A stretch of DNA of 57,240 bases from an uncultured Acidimicrobiales bacterium. Its GTDB lineage: Bacteria; Actinomycetota; Acidimicrobiia; Acidimicrobiales; CADCTF01. A model generated the notes under the pieces. The model saw only the letters and a list, made by a program, of their open reading frames with translations, searched no databases and was not told where the DNA came from. The position numbers and the translations under genes were made by a program. Every line of letters starts with the position of its first letter. The stretch's first letter is position 1. The stretch is taken from positions 1-57,240 of the forward strand of contig CADCTF010000094.1 of NCBI GenBank assembly GCA_902805655.1, in the 5' to 3' direction. Positions 8,067-16,621 of the stretch are shown here, in pieces.

Positions 8067-8765
8067 TCAGGAGCGGATGAGCCGGAGCACCTCGTCCACG
8101 TCGGCCAGGTCGTCGAGGATCGCATCGGCCGCGGCGCACTCGTCGCCCAGGGCCAGGTGGCCGGTGCGAACGAGCAGGCAGCGGGCGGACGCGGCACGAG
8201 CGCAGGCCAGGTCGTGCCGGGTGTCGCCGATCACCCAGACCTCCTCCGGTCGGAACGTTCGGCCGCGGAGGTCTGCAGCGCGAGCCAGCGCTACCGGCAC
8301 GAGCGAGAGGCGATCGGGGTCGTCGCTGCCGTAGGCACCGATCTCGAGGTCGAGCCACTGGTCGAGCTCCAGCGCCGCCAGCTTGGTGGCTGCGTTCACC
8401 ACCGTGTTGCCGGTGAGCACGCTCTGGGCGACGTCGTCATCAGCCGCCAGCGTGGCCAGGAGCTCGCGCACACCAGGGAGCACCACGCCCTTCTCCCGGA
8501 TCAGGTCGACCGCACCGGCCAGCTCGGCCTCCAGGCGACCCACCACGAGCGGAAGGTGCTCGTGGCCCGGTCCGGCTTCGATGCCCATGGCGGCGAGGAT
8601 CTCCAGGGCGATCTGGGGGTCGGTCTTGCCCCCCATCAGCACCTGGTGCTCGCCGGGGTGGCGGCCCACCACATGCTCTACGGCGGTGCTGAAGATCTCG
8701 CCTGCCACCGCCCCGGCTCGCATGAGCGTGCCGTCGATGTCCCACAGAACGAGTCGGTTGACCAC
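8067..8765 (-). CDS. HAD-family phosphatase (phosphoglycolate phosphatase-like)
   Basis: The 232-residue protein has HAD motif I DIDGTL (Asp nucleophile at about 9 and acid/base Asp at 11), motif II in SVLTGNT, a lysine in the middle region, and motif IV VIGDTRHD. An inserted helical cap after motif I marks it as a C1-cap, Gph-like hydrolase. The substrate is unknown; phosphoglycolate or another small phosphate ester is plausible. GTG at 8765 is preceded by a TACGGT -10 element 6 nt upstream. It is divergent from the unknown gene at 8800. Confidence 0.82.
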   Translation of the reverse strand: MVNRLVLWDIDGTLMRAGAVAGEIFSTAVEHVVGRHPGEHQVLMGGKTDPQIALEILAAMGIEAGPGHEHLPLVVGRLEAELAGAVDLIREKGVVLPGVRELLATLAADDDVAQSVLTGNTVVNAATKLAALELDQWLDLEIGAYGSDDPDRLSLVPVALARAADLRGRTFRPEEVWVIGDTRHDLACARAASARCLLVRTGHLALGDECAAADAILDDLADVDEVLRLIRS

Positions 8766-8799
8766 GCCGGGACCGTAGCGGTCGTGACAGGATCACGCG
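8766..8799. promoter_or_regulatory. Back-to-back leaderless-type promoters for the HAD gene and the 8800 gene
   Basis: In only 34 bp the minus strand has TACGGT (8777-8772), 6 nt before the HAD GTG, and the plus strand has CAGGAT (8788-8793), 6 nt before the ATG at 8800. Both spacings fit start points at the start codons. Confidence 0.45.
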
Positions 8800-9288
8800 A
8801 TGACGGACGAAGCCAGCAACGTCGGTGGGCCGCTGCAACCCGGAGAAGGCGGCGAAGCCATTCCCCCGACAGCGGTGGCCACGCCGGAGGGAGACCTCAT
8901 CGAGCCCGATACGCACCCCCACCACGTCAGCGGGGCGCTGCTGCTGTCGTTCGGCACGGTGCACCCGGGGAGGGAGGGGCTCGCGGTCGACGCCTTCACC
9001 GAGGCATCGCGCTTCCTGGGCGAGATGCTGGCCGACGCGGTGATCGACTCCTTCAAGCCGTTCTTCTTCGACGGCGGCGCGGTCGACGGGGTGGTCGGCT
9101 TCTTCATCATCGAGGGGCGCCGGGAGCTGCTCGACGGGCTCCGGCGGCGCCCCGACTTCCAGAGGATGGTGCTGCGCGCCGGCGCCTCGATGGCCGGCGT
9201 GCGGGTGCAGCCCCTCGTGGCCGGCACCGAAGCGGGCCGGCTGGTGAACCTGTTCCGCGAGGTGCGGGGGGAGCTCGGTCTCCTGTAG
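8800..9288 (+). CDS. Unknown protein, possible dimeric alpha/beta-barrel fold
   Basis: The 162-residue protein has a disordered, Pro/Gly-rich first 45 residues followed by a compact domain that alternates strands and helices (VSGALLLSFGTV, LAVDAFTEASRFLGEML, FFIIEGRRELLDGL, ending VNLFREVRGELGLL). The pattern resembles ferredoxin-like dimeric alpha/beta barrels, but I cannot name a family. It starts 34 bp from the divergent HAD gene, and the M18 aminopeptidase follows after 45 bp, so a shared transcript with the peptidase is possible. Confidence 0.65.
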   Translation: MTDEASNVGGPLQPGEGGEAIPPTAVATPEGDLIEPDTHPHHVSGALLLSFGTVHPGREGLAVDAFTEASRFLGEMLADAVIDSFKPFFFDGGAVDGVVGFFIIEGRRELLDGLRRRPDFQRMVLRAGASMAGVRVQPLVAGTEAGRLVNLFREVRGELGLL

Positions 9289-9333
9289 CGGGAGGTGACC
9301 GCACTGCCCTCGTAGAGCGGGCATCCTCTTGGG

Positions 9334-10608
9334 GTGACGACACCCGACCTCGACGCCGTGCGCCGGCTGTGCGCCTTCATCGACGCTTCGCCCTCCCCGT
9401 ACCACGCCGTCTCGACCTCGGCCGATCTGCTCGACGCCGCCGGCTTCACCCGGCTCGACGAGCGCCGCGCCTGGGGTGACCCGAGCGGCAGCCACTACGT
9501 GGTCCGGGACGGCAGCCTGGTGGCCTGGACGGTGCCGGCGGGAGGCGAGCCCGCCGCCCCCTGGCGCCTCATCGGCGCCCACACCGACAGCCCGAACCTC
9601 CGGGTCAAGCCCCGTCCCGACACCGGTCGCGCCGGAGCCCGTCAGCTCGGCGTGGAGGTCTACGGCGGACCGCTGCTCAACTCGTGGCTCGACCGCGACC
9701 TCGGCCTCTCGGGCCGGGTGGGGCTGGTCGACGGGTCGACGCGACTCGTGCTCGTCGACCGCCCCGTGCTGCGCATCCCCCAGCTCGCCATCCACCTGGA
9801 CCGGGAGGTGACCTCGGCCGGGCTCAAGCTCAACGCGCAGGCCCACCTGACGCCGGTGTGGGGCGTCGGCGAGTGGCGCGAAGGCGACTTCAGGAGCTTC
9901 CTCGCGTCGGAGCTGGGCGTGGACGCGAGCGACATCGCGGCCTGGGAGATCATGGTGCACGACCTCACGCCCAGCCGGCTGATCGGGCGGGACGAGGAGC
10001 TGCTCAGCGCGCCGCGCCTCGACAACCTCTGCTCGAGCTGGGCTGCGTTGGACGCACTCGTCGCCGGGGGCGCACCCGCGACGCCCGCCATGGTGACCCT
10101 CTTCGATCACGAGGAGATCGGCTCGGTGTCACAAGAGGGAGCGGGCAGCACGATCGTCGAGGTGCTCCTCGAGCGCATCGTCGCCGGCCTGGGCGGCGGC
10201 GTCGAGGACCTGCGCCGAGGCATCGCCGGCTCGGTCTGCGCGTCGGCCGACATGGCCCACGCCACCCACCCGAACTACTCCGAGCGCCACGAGCCGGGCC
10301 ACTGGATCGAGCTCAACGGCGGCCCGGTCATCAAGACCAACGCCAGCCAGCGCTACGCCACCGACGCCCACTCGGCGGGGGTCTTCGCGGGCGCGTGCCG
10401 GCGGGCCGGCGTGCCCGTGCAGCACTTCGTGTCGCGCAACGACATGCCGTGCGGGTCCACCATCGGTCCCATCACCGCCGCCCGCCTCGGCATGGCCACG
10501 GTCGACATCGGAGCACCGCAGCTGGCCATGCACTCCGCTCGTGAGCTCACCGGTGCAGCCGACCCGGGGATGTATGCGGCCGCCCTCGGAGCGTTCCTCC
10601 GCCCCTGA
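9334..10608 (+). CDS. apeB: M18-family aminopeptidase (aspartyl aminopeptidase type)
   Basis: A cytosolic dinuclear-zinc aminopeptidase removing N-terminal residues, in this family often acidic ones. The 424-residue length is typical. Conserved zinc and catalytic segments are visible in order: GAHTDSPNLRVKP, LNSWLDRDLGLSG (bridging Asp), LFDHEEIGS (catalytic Glu), SADMAHATHPNY, and the C-terminal NDMPCGSTIGPI and MHSARE. The GTG at 9334 gives the expected start. It is the last gene before the convergent LLM oxidoreductase (24 bp between stops). Confidence 0.92.
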   Translation: MTTPDLDAVRRLCAFIDASPSPYHAVSTSADLLDAAGFTRLDERRAWGDPSGSHYVVRDGSLVAWTVPAGGEPAAPWRLIGAHTDSPNLRVKPRPDTGRAGARQLGVEVYGGPLLNSWLDRDLGLSGRVGLVDGSTRLVLVDRPVLRIPQLAIHLDREVTSAGLKLNAQAHLTPVWGVGEWREGDFRSFLASELGVDASDIAAWEIMVHDLTPSRLIGRDEELLSAPRLDNLCSSWAALDALVAGGAPATPAMVTLFDHEEIGSVSQEGAGSTIVEVLLERIVAGLGGGVEDLRRGIAGSVCASADMAHATHPNYSERHEPGHWIELNGGPVIKTNASQRYATDAHSAGVFAGACRRAGVPVQHFVSRNDMPCGSTIGPITAARLGMATVDIGAPQLAMHSARELTGAADPGMYAAALGAFLRP

Positions 10609-10632
10609 CCGGCGTGGTGTGCGCCGCCAGGG

Positions 10633-11541
10633 TCAGCTGTGGAACACCGGCATGACCTCGGAGATGAAGGTCTCCAGGGCGTCCCAGTCCACCGGCGGTC
10701 GAAGCGCGATGTTGACGCCCTGGATCCCGACCTCGGCGTACTCGCCCAGGCGATCGATCACCTGCTGAGACCCGCCGACGAGCGCACCGGCGTTGGCCCG
10801 AGCCGCCTGGTCGGACGCTTCCGGGCCTCCGCCCGCGCCCATCCGGAAGTGCAGGTTCACGCTCGTCTGGATCTCCGACGGGTCGCGGCCGAAGCGCTCG
10901 CAGCCTTCGGCCAGCGTGTCGAGCCGGCGCTTCACCAGCTTGGGAGGCAGGTACGGCATGTTGAAGCCGTCCGCGTGCTGTGCCGCCATGCGGGGGGTGC
11001 GCTTCTCACCGCTGCCGCCGATCCACAGAGGCATCTTCGGGTTGATGGGCTTCGGGGAGCCGACCGCGCCCTCGATGTCGTAGTACTTGCCGTGGAAGCT
11101 CGTAGCCGGGTCACGCCACAGCGAACGAACGATCTGGGCCGCTTCCTCCATCTGCGAGAGGCGCTCACCGAGCGGCGGGAAGGCGTACCCGAAGTCCTCG
11201 AACTCCTCCTTGAACCAGCCGGCCCCAATGCCGATCTGAGCGCGCCCGTTGGAGATGTGGTCGATGGTGACGGCCGCCTTGGCCAGGAGCCCCGGCGTGC
11301 GGAACAGCGCGCAGAAGACCAGGCACCCGACCTGCACCCGCGAGGTGACCGCGGCCAGAGCGGCCATGGCCGCCACCCCCTCGAAGCACGGATCCTCGCG
11401 GGAGCGCAGCGGGTTGGCATAGAAGTGGTCCCACACGGAGACCCAGTGGAAGCCGGCCTCGTCGGCCCGCTTCCAGAGTCGGAGCAGCTCGTCCATCTCG
11501 AGGTCCTGCGGACCCGTGTGCATGCCCAGCTTGAGGCTCAT
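10633..11541 (-). CDS. LLM-class F420-dependent oxidoreductase
   Basis: The 302-residue protein is a luciferase-like TIM barrel of the kind that usually binds coenzyme F420 in actinobacteria. Recognisable parts are the N-terminal strand LKLGMHTGPQ, VSVWDHFYANP, the LAAVTSRVQVGCLV segment, the IDHISNGRAQIGIGAGWFKEEFEDFGYAFP signature and the PLWIGGSGEKRTPRMAAQHADGFN region near the cofactor. The substrate is unknown. A GAGGAGGAG Shine-Dalgarno sequence precedes the ATG. The alpha/beta hydrolase lies 15 nt upstream and is probably in the same operon. Confidence 0.88.
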   Translation of the reverse strand: MSLKLGMHTGPQDLEMDELLRLWKRADEAGFHWVSVWDHFYANPLRSREDPCFEGVAAMAALAAVTSRVQVGCLVFCALFRTPGLLAKAAVTIDHISNGRAQIGIGAGWFKEEFEDFGYAFPPLGERLSQMEEAAQIVRSLWRDPATSFHGKYYDIEGAVGSPKPINPKMPLWIGGSGEKRTPRMAAQHADGFNMPYLPPKLVKRRLDTLAEGCERFGRDPSEIQTSVNLHFRMGAGGGPEASDQAARANAGALVGGSQQVIDRLGEYAEVGIQGVNIALRPPVDWDALETFISEVMPVFHS

Positions 11542-11556
11542 CGTCGCTCCTCCTCC

Positions 11557-12339
11557 TCAGCCGACGCGGAGGTGGCGGACGTAGAAGGCCTCCACCGCGT
11601 CGCGCTCGAAGGCAGGCATGCCGATGTGCCCACCGGGGTTGATGTGCATCGTCTTCTCCGCAGTGCCGAACGCATCGAACAGCGCCAGGCCCGACTCACG
11701 GGTCATGAGCTCGTCGTCCCACTGGAACAGGAAGAGCACGGGCACCGAGACCTTCGCCGCCAGATCGGCCATGTGCTCACTGCCCGGGCGCAGGCCGTTG
11801 AGGCCGAGCACGGCGGCGGTGATGCGGGGCTCCTCGGCCACGAGCGGGAGACCGTGGCTCGTGCCCATGGACACGCCCCACCAGCCGAAGGGGCCACCCG
11901 CCCACTGCTCGTTCGTGGAGAGGTCGTCGATGAGTGACCGCCACTCGGCGACGTGCTTGGGCGTGCGCTCGGCAATGGCGCGCATGCGCTCCTCGGTGCC
12001 CAGGGCCGGACCGTCCCCGCCGCGCCCGGCGGCGATGCGCTGCTGGAGGCCCTCACGCGCCGCCTCGGCTGCGGCCGGGTCGGAGATGCGGTCCCCGTGC
12101 TCGGGAGCGTCGAGGGCCACCGCACCCACGCCGAGATGGCGCACCAGGCGGCGGGCCAGGCCCAGCACGTTGGGGGTGCGCTTGTGCTGGGTGCCGCCGT
12201 GGCCGAGGAGCACGGTTGCATGGGGGCCGGTAGCTCCCTCGGGCAGCCAGTGGATGCCGGGGACGACGTCCTCCGCCACCTTCAGGTCGAAGCGGCGCTC
12301 GATGACGCCGCGCTCGACGGTCTCCTCGACGATGTCCAC
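11557..12339 (-). CDS. Alpha/beta hydrolase, dienelactone-hydrolase-like
   Basis: The 260-residue protein has an oxyanion-hole segment VLLGHGGTQHK, the nucleophile elbow GVSMGTSHG (Ser about 154), an acid Asp in FLFQWDDELM and the catalytic His in NPGGHIGMP. The order and spacing match dienelactone-hydrolase/DUF-type esterases. GTG 12339 has a purine-rich AAGGGGGAA upstream. It lies upstream of the LLM oxidoreductase and downstream of the class-C-type hydrolase, all leftward, suggesting a short degradation operon, but the substrate is unknown. Confidence 0.8.
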   Translation of the reverse strand: MDIVEETVERGVIERRFDLKVAEDVVPGIHWLPEGATGPHATVLLGHGGTQHKRTPNVLGLARRLVRHLGVGAVALDAPEHGDRISDPAAAEAAREGLQQRIAAGRGGDGPALGTEERMRAIAERTPKHVAEWRSLIDDLSTNEQWAGGPFGWWGVSMGTSHGLPLVAEEPRITAAVLGLNGLRPGSEHMADLAAKVSVPVLFLFQWDDELMTRESGLALFDAFGTAEKTMHINPGGHIGMPAFERDAVEAFYVRHLRVG

Positions 12340-12386
12340 GTGTGGTTCCCCCTTGGTAGTGACGCCGGACCGTAGCGCGCCGCGAC

Positions 12387-13574
12387 CTACTGGCAGGCCG
12401 CTCGGACGGCGTCGGAGATGTCAGCGCAACGCTGCACCATGAGGTTCGGCCCGCCGGCGAGACCGCTGCTGCGGTAGCCGTTGGGAATGAACACGACGGC
12501 CACGTCGAGGTCCTTGTCGGCCCAGCAGATCGAGGTGCCGGCGCCGCCGTGCCCGAAGCTGGAGGCCGTGGTGGAGCGCCCCATGCGGGCCGCCCCGGAC
12601 AGGTCCGCCCCGGAGGCGCCGGTGCTGAGCCCGCCGAGGTTGAAGCCGGTTCCTCTGCGCATGTTCATCTGCAACGTGCGGTCGAAGTCGTCGTCGACCG
12701 CGATCGCGGTGGCCAGCTCGACCGTCTCGGGCTGGAGGATGCGGGCGCCGTCGAGCTCGCCGCCGTTGAGCATGCAGGCATAGAAGCGGGCCATGTCCCG
12801 TGCTGTGGCGATCCCGCAGCCGGCCGGCACCACGGCCTGATGCACCTCGGGCCGGTTGAACGTGCGCACCGTGCCGCCCCCGGCCACGTCGACGTCCTCC
12901 ATGGCGTGGAGCTTGGAGACGCGGGGCTCGAGCTCGGCCGGCAGCCCGACGTAGGTGTCGTCCATGCCGAGCGGGCCGGTGATCTCCTCCCGGAGGAACT
13001 GCGGGAAGTCCCGGCCGTCCACGCGCCGGACGATCTCACCGCAGACCCACCCGTGGTTGAGAGCGTGGTAGGCGGAGACCGTTCCGGGCTCGTACTGGGC
13101 CGCCGCGCCCTCCATGGCGGTCACGACCTTGTCCCAGTCGCCGTAGTCCTGCCAGCGCAGTGTGGCCGGCGTGGCCGGGAAGCCGCTGCGATGGGTGAGG
13201 ACGTGGCCGACGGTGACGGCCGCCTTGCCGTTCTGCCCGAAGCCGGGCCAGAGGTCCTCGACCGGCGTGTCGAGGGCCAGCTTCCCCTGCTCGAGGAGGC
13301 GCAGCACCGACATCGACGCGAGCGGCTTGGTCGACGAGAAGAGGACGAACATGGTGTCGGCCTCGACCGGGCGGCCCGTGGTGGTGTCCGCGAACCCGAC
13401 TTGCTCGTCGATCACGAGGCGGCCCTGCTCGTAGACCGCGAGGGCGGCCCCGGGATGCAGCCGGTCAGCCAGCACCTGGCGGTGGAACAAGGCTCGCACC
13501 GCCTTCCCGCCGTCGGCGCCCAGCCCCGTGGCACCCTCCGTACCGGTCGAAGCCGACGTGTTGGTGGTCGTCAT
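12387..13574 (-). CDS. Serine hydrolase, beta-lactamase class C / EstB esterase type
   Basis: The 395-residue protein has the SxxK catalytic tetrad at 80-83 (SSTK), a Tyr motif in SAYHALNHG (about 168), and FGHGGAGTS near the C-terminus as the third box. These features match carboxylesterases of the EstB/LAA family rather than secreted lactamases; no signal peptide is present. A GGGAGGG ribosome-binding site precedes the ATG. It is divergent from menG with an 80-bp gap and heads a leftward group with the alpha/beta hydrolase (47 bp) and LLM oxidoreductase. Confidence 0.85.
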   Translation of the reverse strand: MTTTNTSASTGTEGATGLGADGGKAVRALFHRQVLADRLHPGAALAVYEQGRLVIDEQVGFADTTTGRPVEADTMFVLFSSTKPLASMSVLRLLEQGKLALDTPVEDLWPGFGQNGKAAVTVGHVLTHRSGFPATPATLRWQDYGDWDKVVTAMEGAAAQYEPGTVSAYHALNHGWVCGEIVRRVDGRDFPQFLREEITGPLGMDDTYVGLPAELEPRVSKLHAMEDVDVAGGGTVRTFNRPEVHQAVVPAGCGIATARDMARFYACMLNGGELDGARILQPETVELATAIAVDDDFDRTLQMNMRRGTGFNLGGLSTGASGADLSGAARMGRSTTASSFGHGGAGTSICWADKDLDVAVVFIPNGYRSSGLAGGPNLMVQRCADISDAVRAACQ

Positions 13575-13642
13575 CTCGCACCCTCCCCCTGAAGTCGTCG
13601 CATCTTGGCCGCGCGCGGGCCGGGCTTGCCACCGGAGCGCCG

Positions 13643-13654
13643 TAAAGTCGACAG
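13643..13654 (+). promoter_or_regulatory. -10 element of menG, leaderless-type
   Basis: TAAAGT (13643-13648) ends 6 nt before the GTG of menG. There is no Shine-Dalgarno sequence in the TCGACAG between them. A TTGCCA upstream is too close (11 bp) to be the matching -35 box. Confidence 0.45.
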
Positions 13655-14350
13655 GTGACCGCCGAAGCGCTTCCCCAAGGTGAGGCGAAGGTGCGGGCCG
13701 TGCGGTCGATGTTCGACGCCATCGCCCCGCGGTACGACCTCGTCAACCGGGTCATGACCTTCCGCATGGACGTGGGTTGGAGGCGCAAGACCGTAGCCAG
13801 CCTCGCCCTTCCGGCCGGCGGGCGCGTGCTCGACCTCGCGGCGGGCACGGGCGACCTCTGCCGGGATCTGCAAGCGGCCGGCTACGAGCCTCTGGGAGTC
13901 GATCTGTCCCTGGGGATGCTGCAGCACGCGCGCACGTCCGCTCCCTTGCTGCAGGGCGACGCACTTCGTCTTCCCCTACCGGACGGGGCGGCCGACGGCG
14001 TCACGTGCGGGTTCGCGCTGCGCAACTTCGTCGACCTGGAGGGCTTCTTCCGCGAGCTGGGACGGGTCGTGCGCCTCGGTGGCCGCATTGCCCTGCTGGA
14101 TGTCGCCGAGCCCCCCAACCCGGTGCTGCGGCTCGGCCACGGCGTCTACTTCGGCAAGGTCGTCCCCCGCATCGGCGGCGCCCTCTCCGACCCTGCGGCC
14201 TACCGCTACCTCCCCAAGTCCGTCGCGTACCTGCCCGAGCCCCAGGTGATGCTCGAGTCGCTGCGCTCGGCCGGCTTCGCCGCCGTGCAGCGTCGGCTCC
14301 TCACCGGAGGCCTGGCCCAGCTGGTCACGGCCACCAGGGCAGCCCGGTGA
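13655..14350 (+). CDS. menG: Demethylmenaquinone methyltransferase
   Basis: MenG (UbiE family) performs the last step of menaquinone synthesis, SAM-dependent methylation of demethylmenaquinone at the membrane. The 231-residue protein has the family motifs MFDAIAPRYDLVNRVMTFRMD, the SAM-binding VLDLAAGTGDL, LGVDLSLGML and CGFALRNFVDLEGFFREL, plus the C-terminal YRYLPKSVAYLPEP. The menF start overlaps its stop in GTGA, indicating translational coupling. It opens the menaquinone locus that continues to 22844. Confidence 0.94.
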   Translation: MTAEALPQGEAKVRAVRSMFDAIAPRYDLVNRVMTFRMDVGWRRKTVASLALPAGGRVLDLAAGTGDLCRDLQAAGYEPLGVDLSLGMLQHARTSAPLLQGDALRLPLPDGAADGVTCGFALRNFVDLEGFFRELGRVVRLGGRIALLDVAEPPNPVLRLGHGVYFGKVVPRIGGALSDPAAYRYLPKSVAYLPEPQVMLESLRSAGFAAVQRRLLTGGLAQLVTATRAAR

Positions 14351-15579
14351 GCGAGCGCCTGATCGCCCGGTCGGTGCGTCTGCCGGGCACCGTGTCGCTC
14401 GGCGCGGTCGCCGGACAGGACGGCTTCTTGTGGCAACAGGAGCATCACGGCATGGCGGGGCGCGGGGAGGCGCGGCGCATCGAGCTGAGCGGCGGGCTCG
14501 GCGAGCCGGGCGCGACGGAGCCGGTGCTCGAGTCCCTGCGCTCGATCGAGGCCGACGGCTCGGCGCCTGACGGCGTGGGGCCCGTGGCCCTCGGGGCCCT
14601 GCCGTTCGAGCCGACCTCGCCGGCGTCGCTCGTCGTGCCGCGTCGCCTGGTGCAGGTGCTCGGTGACGGCTCGGCCTGGATGACGACCGTGCGCCCCGAG
14701 AGCGAGGTCGGCGACGAGCGTGACGGCCCCCTTGCGGAGGACACCCCCCGGCCGCAACCCGACGGGTTCGAGCTGTCGTCCCCGCGATCCCACGAGGAGT
14801 GGACCTCGACGATCCGCGACGCCCTCTCGGCCATCGACCGCGGGGAGCTCACCAAGGTCGTGGTGGCCCGCGAGGTCGTGGTCCGGGCGAACCGCTGCAT
14901 CTCCGTCCTCGACGTGGCGTCTCGGCTCCACGCGCTCTACCCGTCCTGCTACGTCTTCGCCATGGGCGGGTTCGTGGGCGCTTCGCCGGAGCTGCTCGTC
15001 CACCGGCGCGGGCGCAGGGTGCGGTCGCAGCCTCTCGCCGGCACCTATCCCCGCAGCGGGGACGCGACCGCCGATGCCGAGCTGGCGGCGGAGATGTTCT
15101 CCTCGGCCAAGGAGCGCCACGAGCACCGTGTCGTCATCGACAACCTCCGAGCGGCGCTCGAACCCCTCTGCGAAGAGCTGCGCGTGCCAGATGAGCCCAG
15201 CGTGATGGCACTGCGCAACGTGGTGCACCTGGCCACCGACATCCATGGCACCCTGGCCGAGCCACCCCCGTCGGCTCTCGACCTCGTGGCCCGGCTGCAC
15301 CCCACTCCGGCGGTGGCCGGCACTCCGACCGCCGAAGCGCTGGCCTGGCTCGCGGCCAACGAGCAGCTCGAGCGGGGCCCATACGCCGGGCCGGTGGGTT
15401 GGATGGACGCCTCAGGTGATGGCGAATGGGCGCTGGGGATCCGCTCGGCACTTGTCGAGGGACACACGGCGCGCCTGTTCGCAGGGGTGGGTGTCGTGGC
15501 CGGATCGGAGCCGGCGCGCGAGCTGGCCGAGACGCAGCTGAAGCTGCAGGCCCTCTTGGCTGCCCTCGTCCGCCCGTAG
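14347..15579 (+). CDS. menF: Isochorismate synthase
   Basis: MenF converts chorismate to isochorismate, the entry step to menaquinone. The 410-residue protein has the chorismate-binding C-terminal domain: LTKVVVAREVVV, SPELLVHRRGRRVRSQPLAGTYPR, SSAKERHEHRVVID, the RLHPTPAVAGTP segment, RGPYAGPVGWMD and the final FAGVGVVAGSEPARELAETQLKL. Isochorismate synthase is preferred over salicylate or anthranilate synthase because of the menaquinone neighbours. The start is GTG 14347, overlapping menG by 4 nt; the longer open frame upstream is the shadow of menG. Confidence 0.9.
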   Translation: MSERLIARSVRLPGTVSLGAVAGQDGFLWQQEHHGMAGRGEARRIELSGGLGEPGATEPVLESLRSIEADGSAPDGVGPVALGALPFEPTSPASLVVPRRLVQVLGDGSAWMTTVRPESEVGDERDGPLAEDTPRPQPDGFELSSPRSHEEWTSTIRDALSAIDRGELTKVVVAREVVVRANRCISVLDVASRLHALYPSCYVFAMGGFVGASPELLVHRRGRRVRSQPLAGTYPRSGDATADAELAAEMFSSAKERHEHRVVIDNLRAALEPLCEELRVPDEPSVMALRNVVHLATDIHGTLAEPPPSALDLVARLHPTPAVAGTPTAEALAWLAANEQLERGPYAGPVGWMDASGDGEWALGIRSALVEGHTARLFAGVGVVAGSEPARELAETQLKLQALLAALVRP

Positions 15580-15602
15580 ACCGCCCGGCAAGCCCCGAAC
15601 GG

Positions 15603-16580
15603 CTAGCGGCCGGTGGTGCTGAAGTGCTGGTAGTCCTTCCACGCCTGCCATGTGCCGCCCCACACGTAGCCGTGCTCGCGGAAGGCGCGAACCACGGCAT
15701 CGCCGGCCCGGATCATGCCCGGCCGCTGCACCCGACGGTCGCGGTACTCGCGCCCCGCTTCCGGAGCCACGGTGGACCCCCTCACGTAGGGGTTCTGCAC
15801 GGGGTTGACGTCGATGGCCCGGCCGTAGGAGTGCTCCGACCACGAGACGCCGCCGGTGACCGGCCGGCAGTTGAAGGCACTCGAGTTGTTGGCCGCCATG
15901 GAGGCGTCGTCGTCGCCACCGAACGCGTCGATCGGCTCCATGCGTTCGATGGGGAAGCCGGCGTCGTACAGCTGGCGTAGCACGGCCGTCATGGCGTCCA
16001 CCTGGTCCACGTGCACCACGAGACGCCCAGCGCGCACGGCTCCGTCGAAGCCCCAGTGGATGGCGGTCACCATGCGCAGGTCTTCCGGGCCGACAGGACA
16101 CCCGGGGCGCCAGGACGCACCCAGGTCCACCTCGCTGACGGAGGAAGCCGTCGCTGCGAACGGTGGGGATGGCGGCAAGGGATCGGGTGTCGGCGGAGAG
16201 GGCGCCGGCTCCCGATCTGGCGACCGTGGCTCGGCGGCAGGCGGAGGTGGGGTGGGCGCGGCCTCGACCGGGCGTCGCGCCTCGTTCCTCGGCGGAACGG
16301 TCGTCGAGCTCGCGACGGTGCGTTGCCGGTTCGGTGCGGGCGCCGCCGGAGCGATCGTCGCCTCGGTGATGGCGGCCGTCCGGTCCGCCTCGGTGGTGGA
16401 GGTGCTCGTCGACGGTTCTTCCACGACCGGGCGCAGCGCGATGCGCACGGTCGACGTGGTGGAGCGCGGGCTGCCGGCCGAGAGCTCCGAGTCCATGCTC
16501 GCCTGGCGGGAAGACCCCACCGCCAGCACGGTGGACACGATCGCCACGACGGCGAGCAAGAGGAGACCGGCGCGACGCAT
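15603..16580 (-). CDS. Exported M15-family peptidase (D-Ala-D-Ala carboxypeptidase-like)
   Basis: The 325-residue protein starts with a basic MRRAG and a hydrophobic segment (about 4-22), a signal anchor or signal peptide, then a long low-complexity Thr/Pro/Ser linker (about 35-155) that would span the wall. The C-terminal M15 domain shows AANNSSAFNCRPV, the zinc-site SEHSYGRAIDVNPVQNPY (His and Asp ligands) and the final DYQHFSTTGR His. It should trim peptidoglycan stem peptides outside the membrane. It interrupts the menaquinone genes and is convergent with menF (23 bp). ATG 16580 is chosen to start with the signal sequence; the open frame continues upstream through non-coding sequence. Confidence 0.85.
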   Translation of the reverse strand: MRRAGLLLLAVVAIVSTVLAVGSSRQASMDSELSAGSPRSTTSTVRIALRPVVEEPSTSTSTTEADRTAAITEATIAPAAPAPNRQRTVASSTTVPPRNEARRPVEAAPTPPPPAAEPRSPDREPAPSPPTPDPLPPSPPFAATASSVSEVDLGASWRPGCPVGPEDLRMVTAIHWGFDGAVRAGRLVVHVDQVDAMTAVLRQLYDAGFPIERMEPIDAFGGDDDASMAANNSSAFNCRPVTGGVSWSEHSYGRAIDVNPVQNPYVRGSTVAPEAGREYRDRRVQRPGMIRAGDAVVRAFREHGYVWGGTWQAWKDYQHFSTTGR

Positions 16581-16621
16581 GCCGCGAGTGTCGCGCGTGC
16601 TCGCGCCGGCCCCCCTGTGCG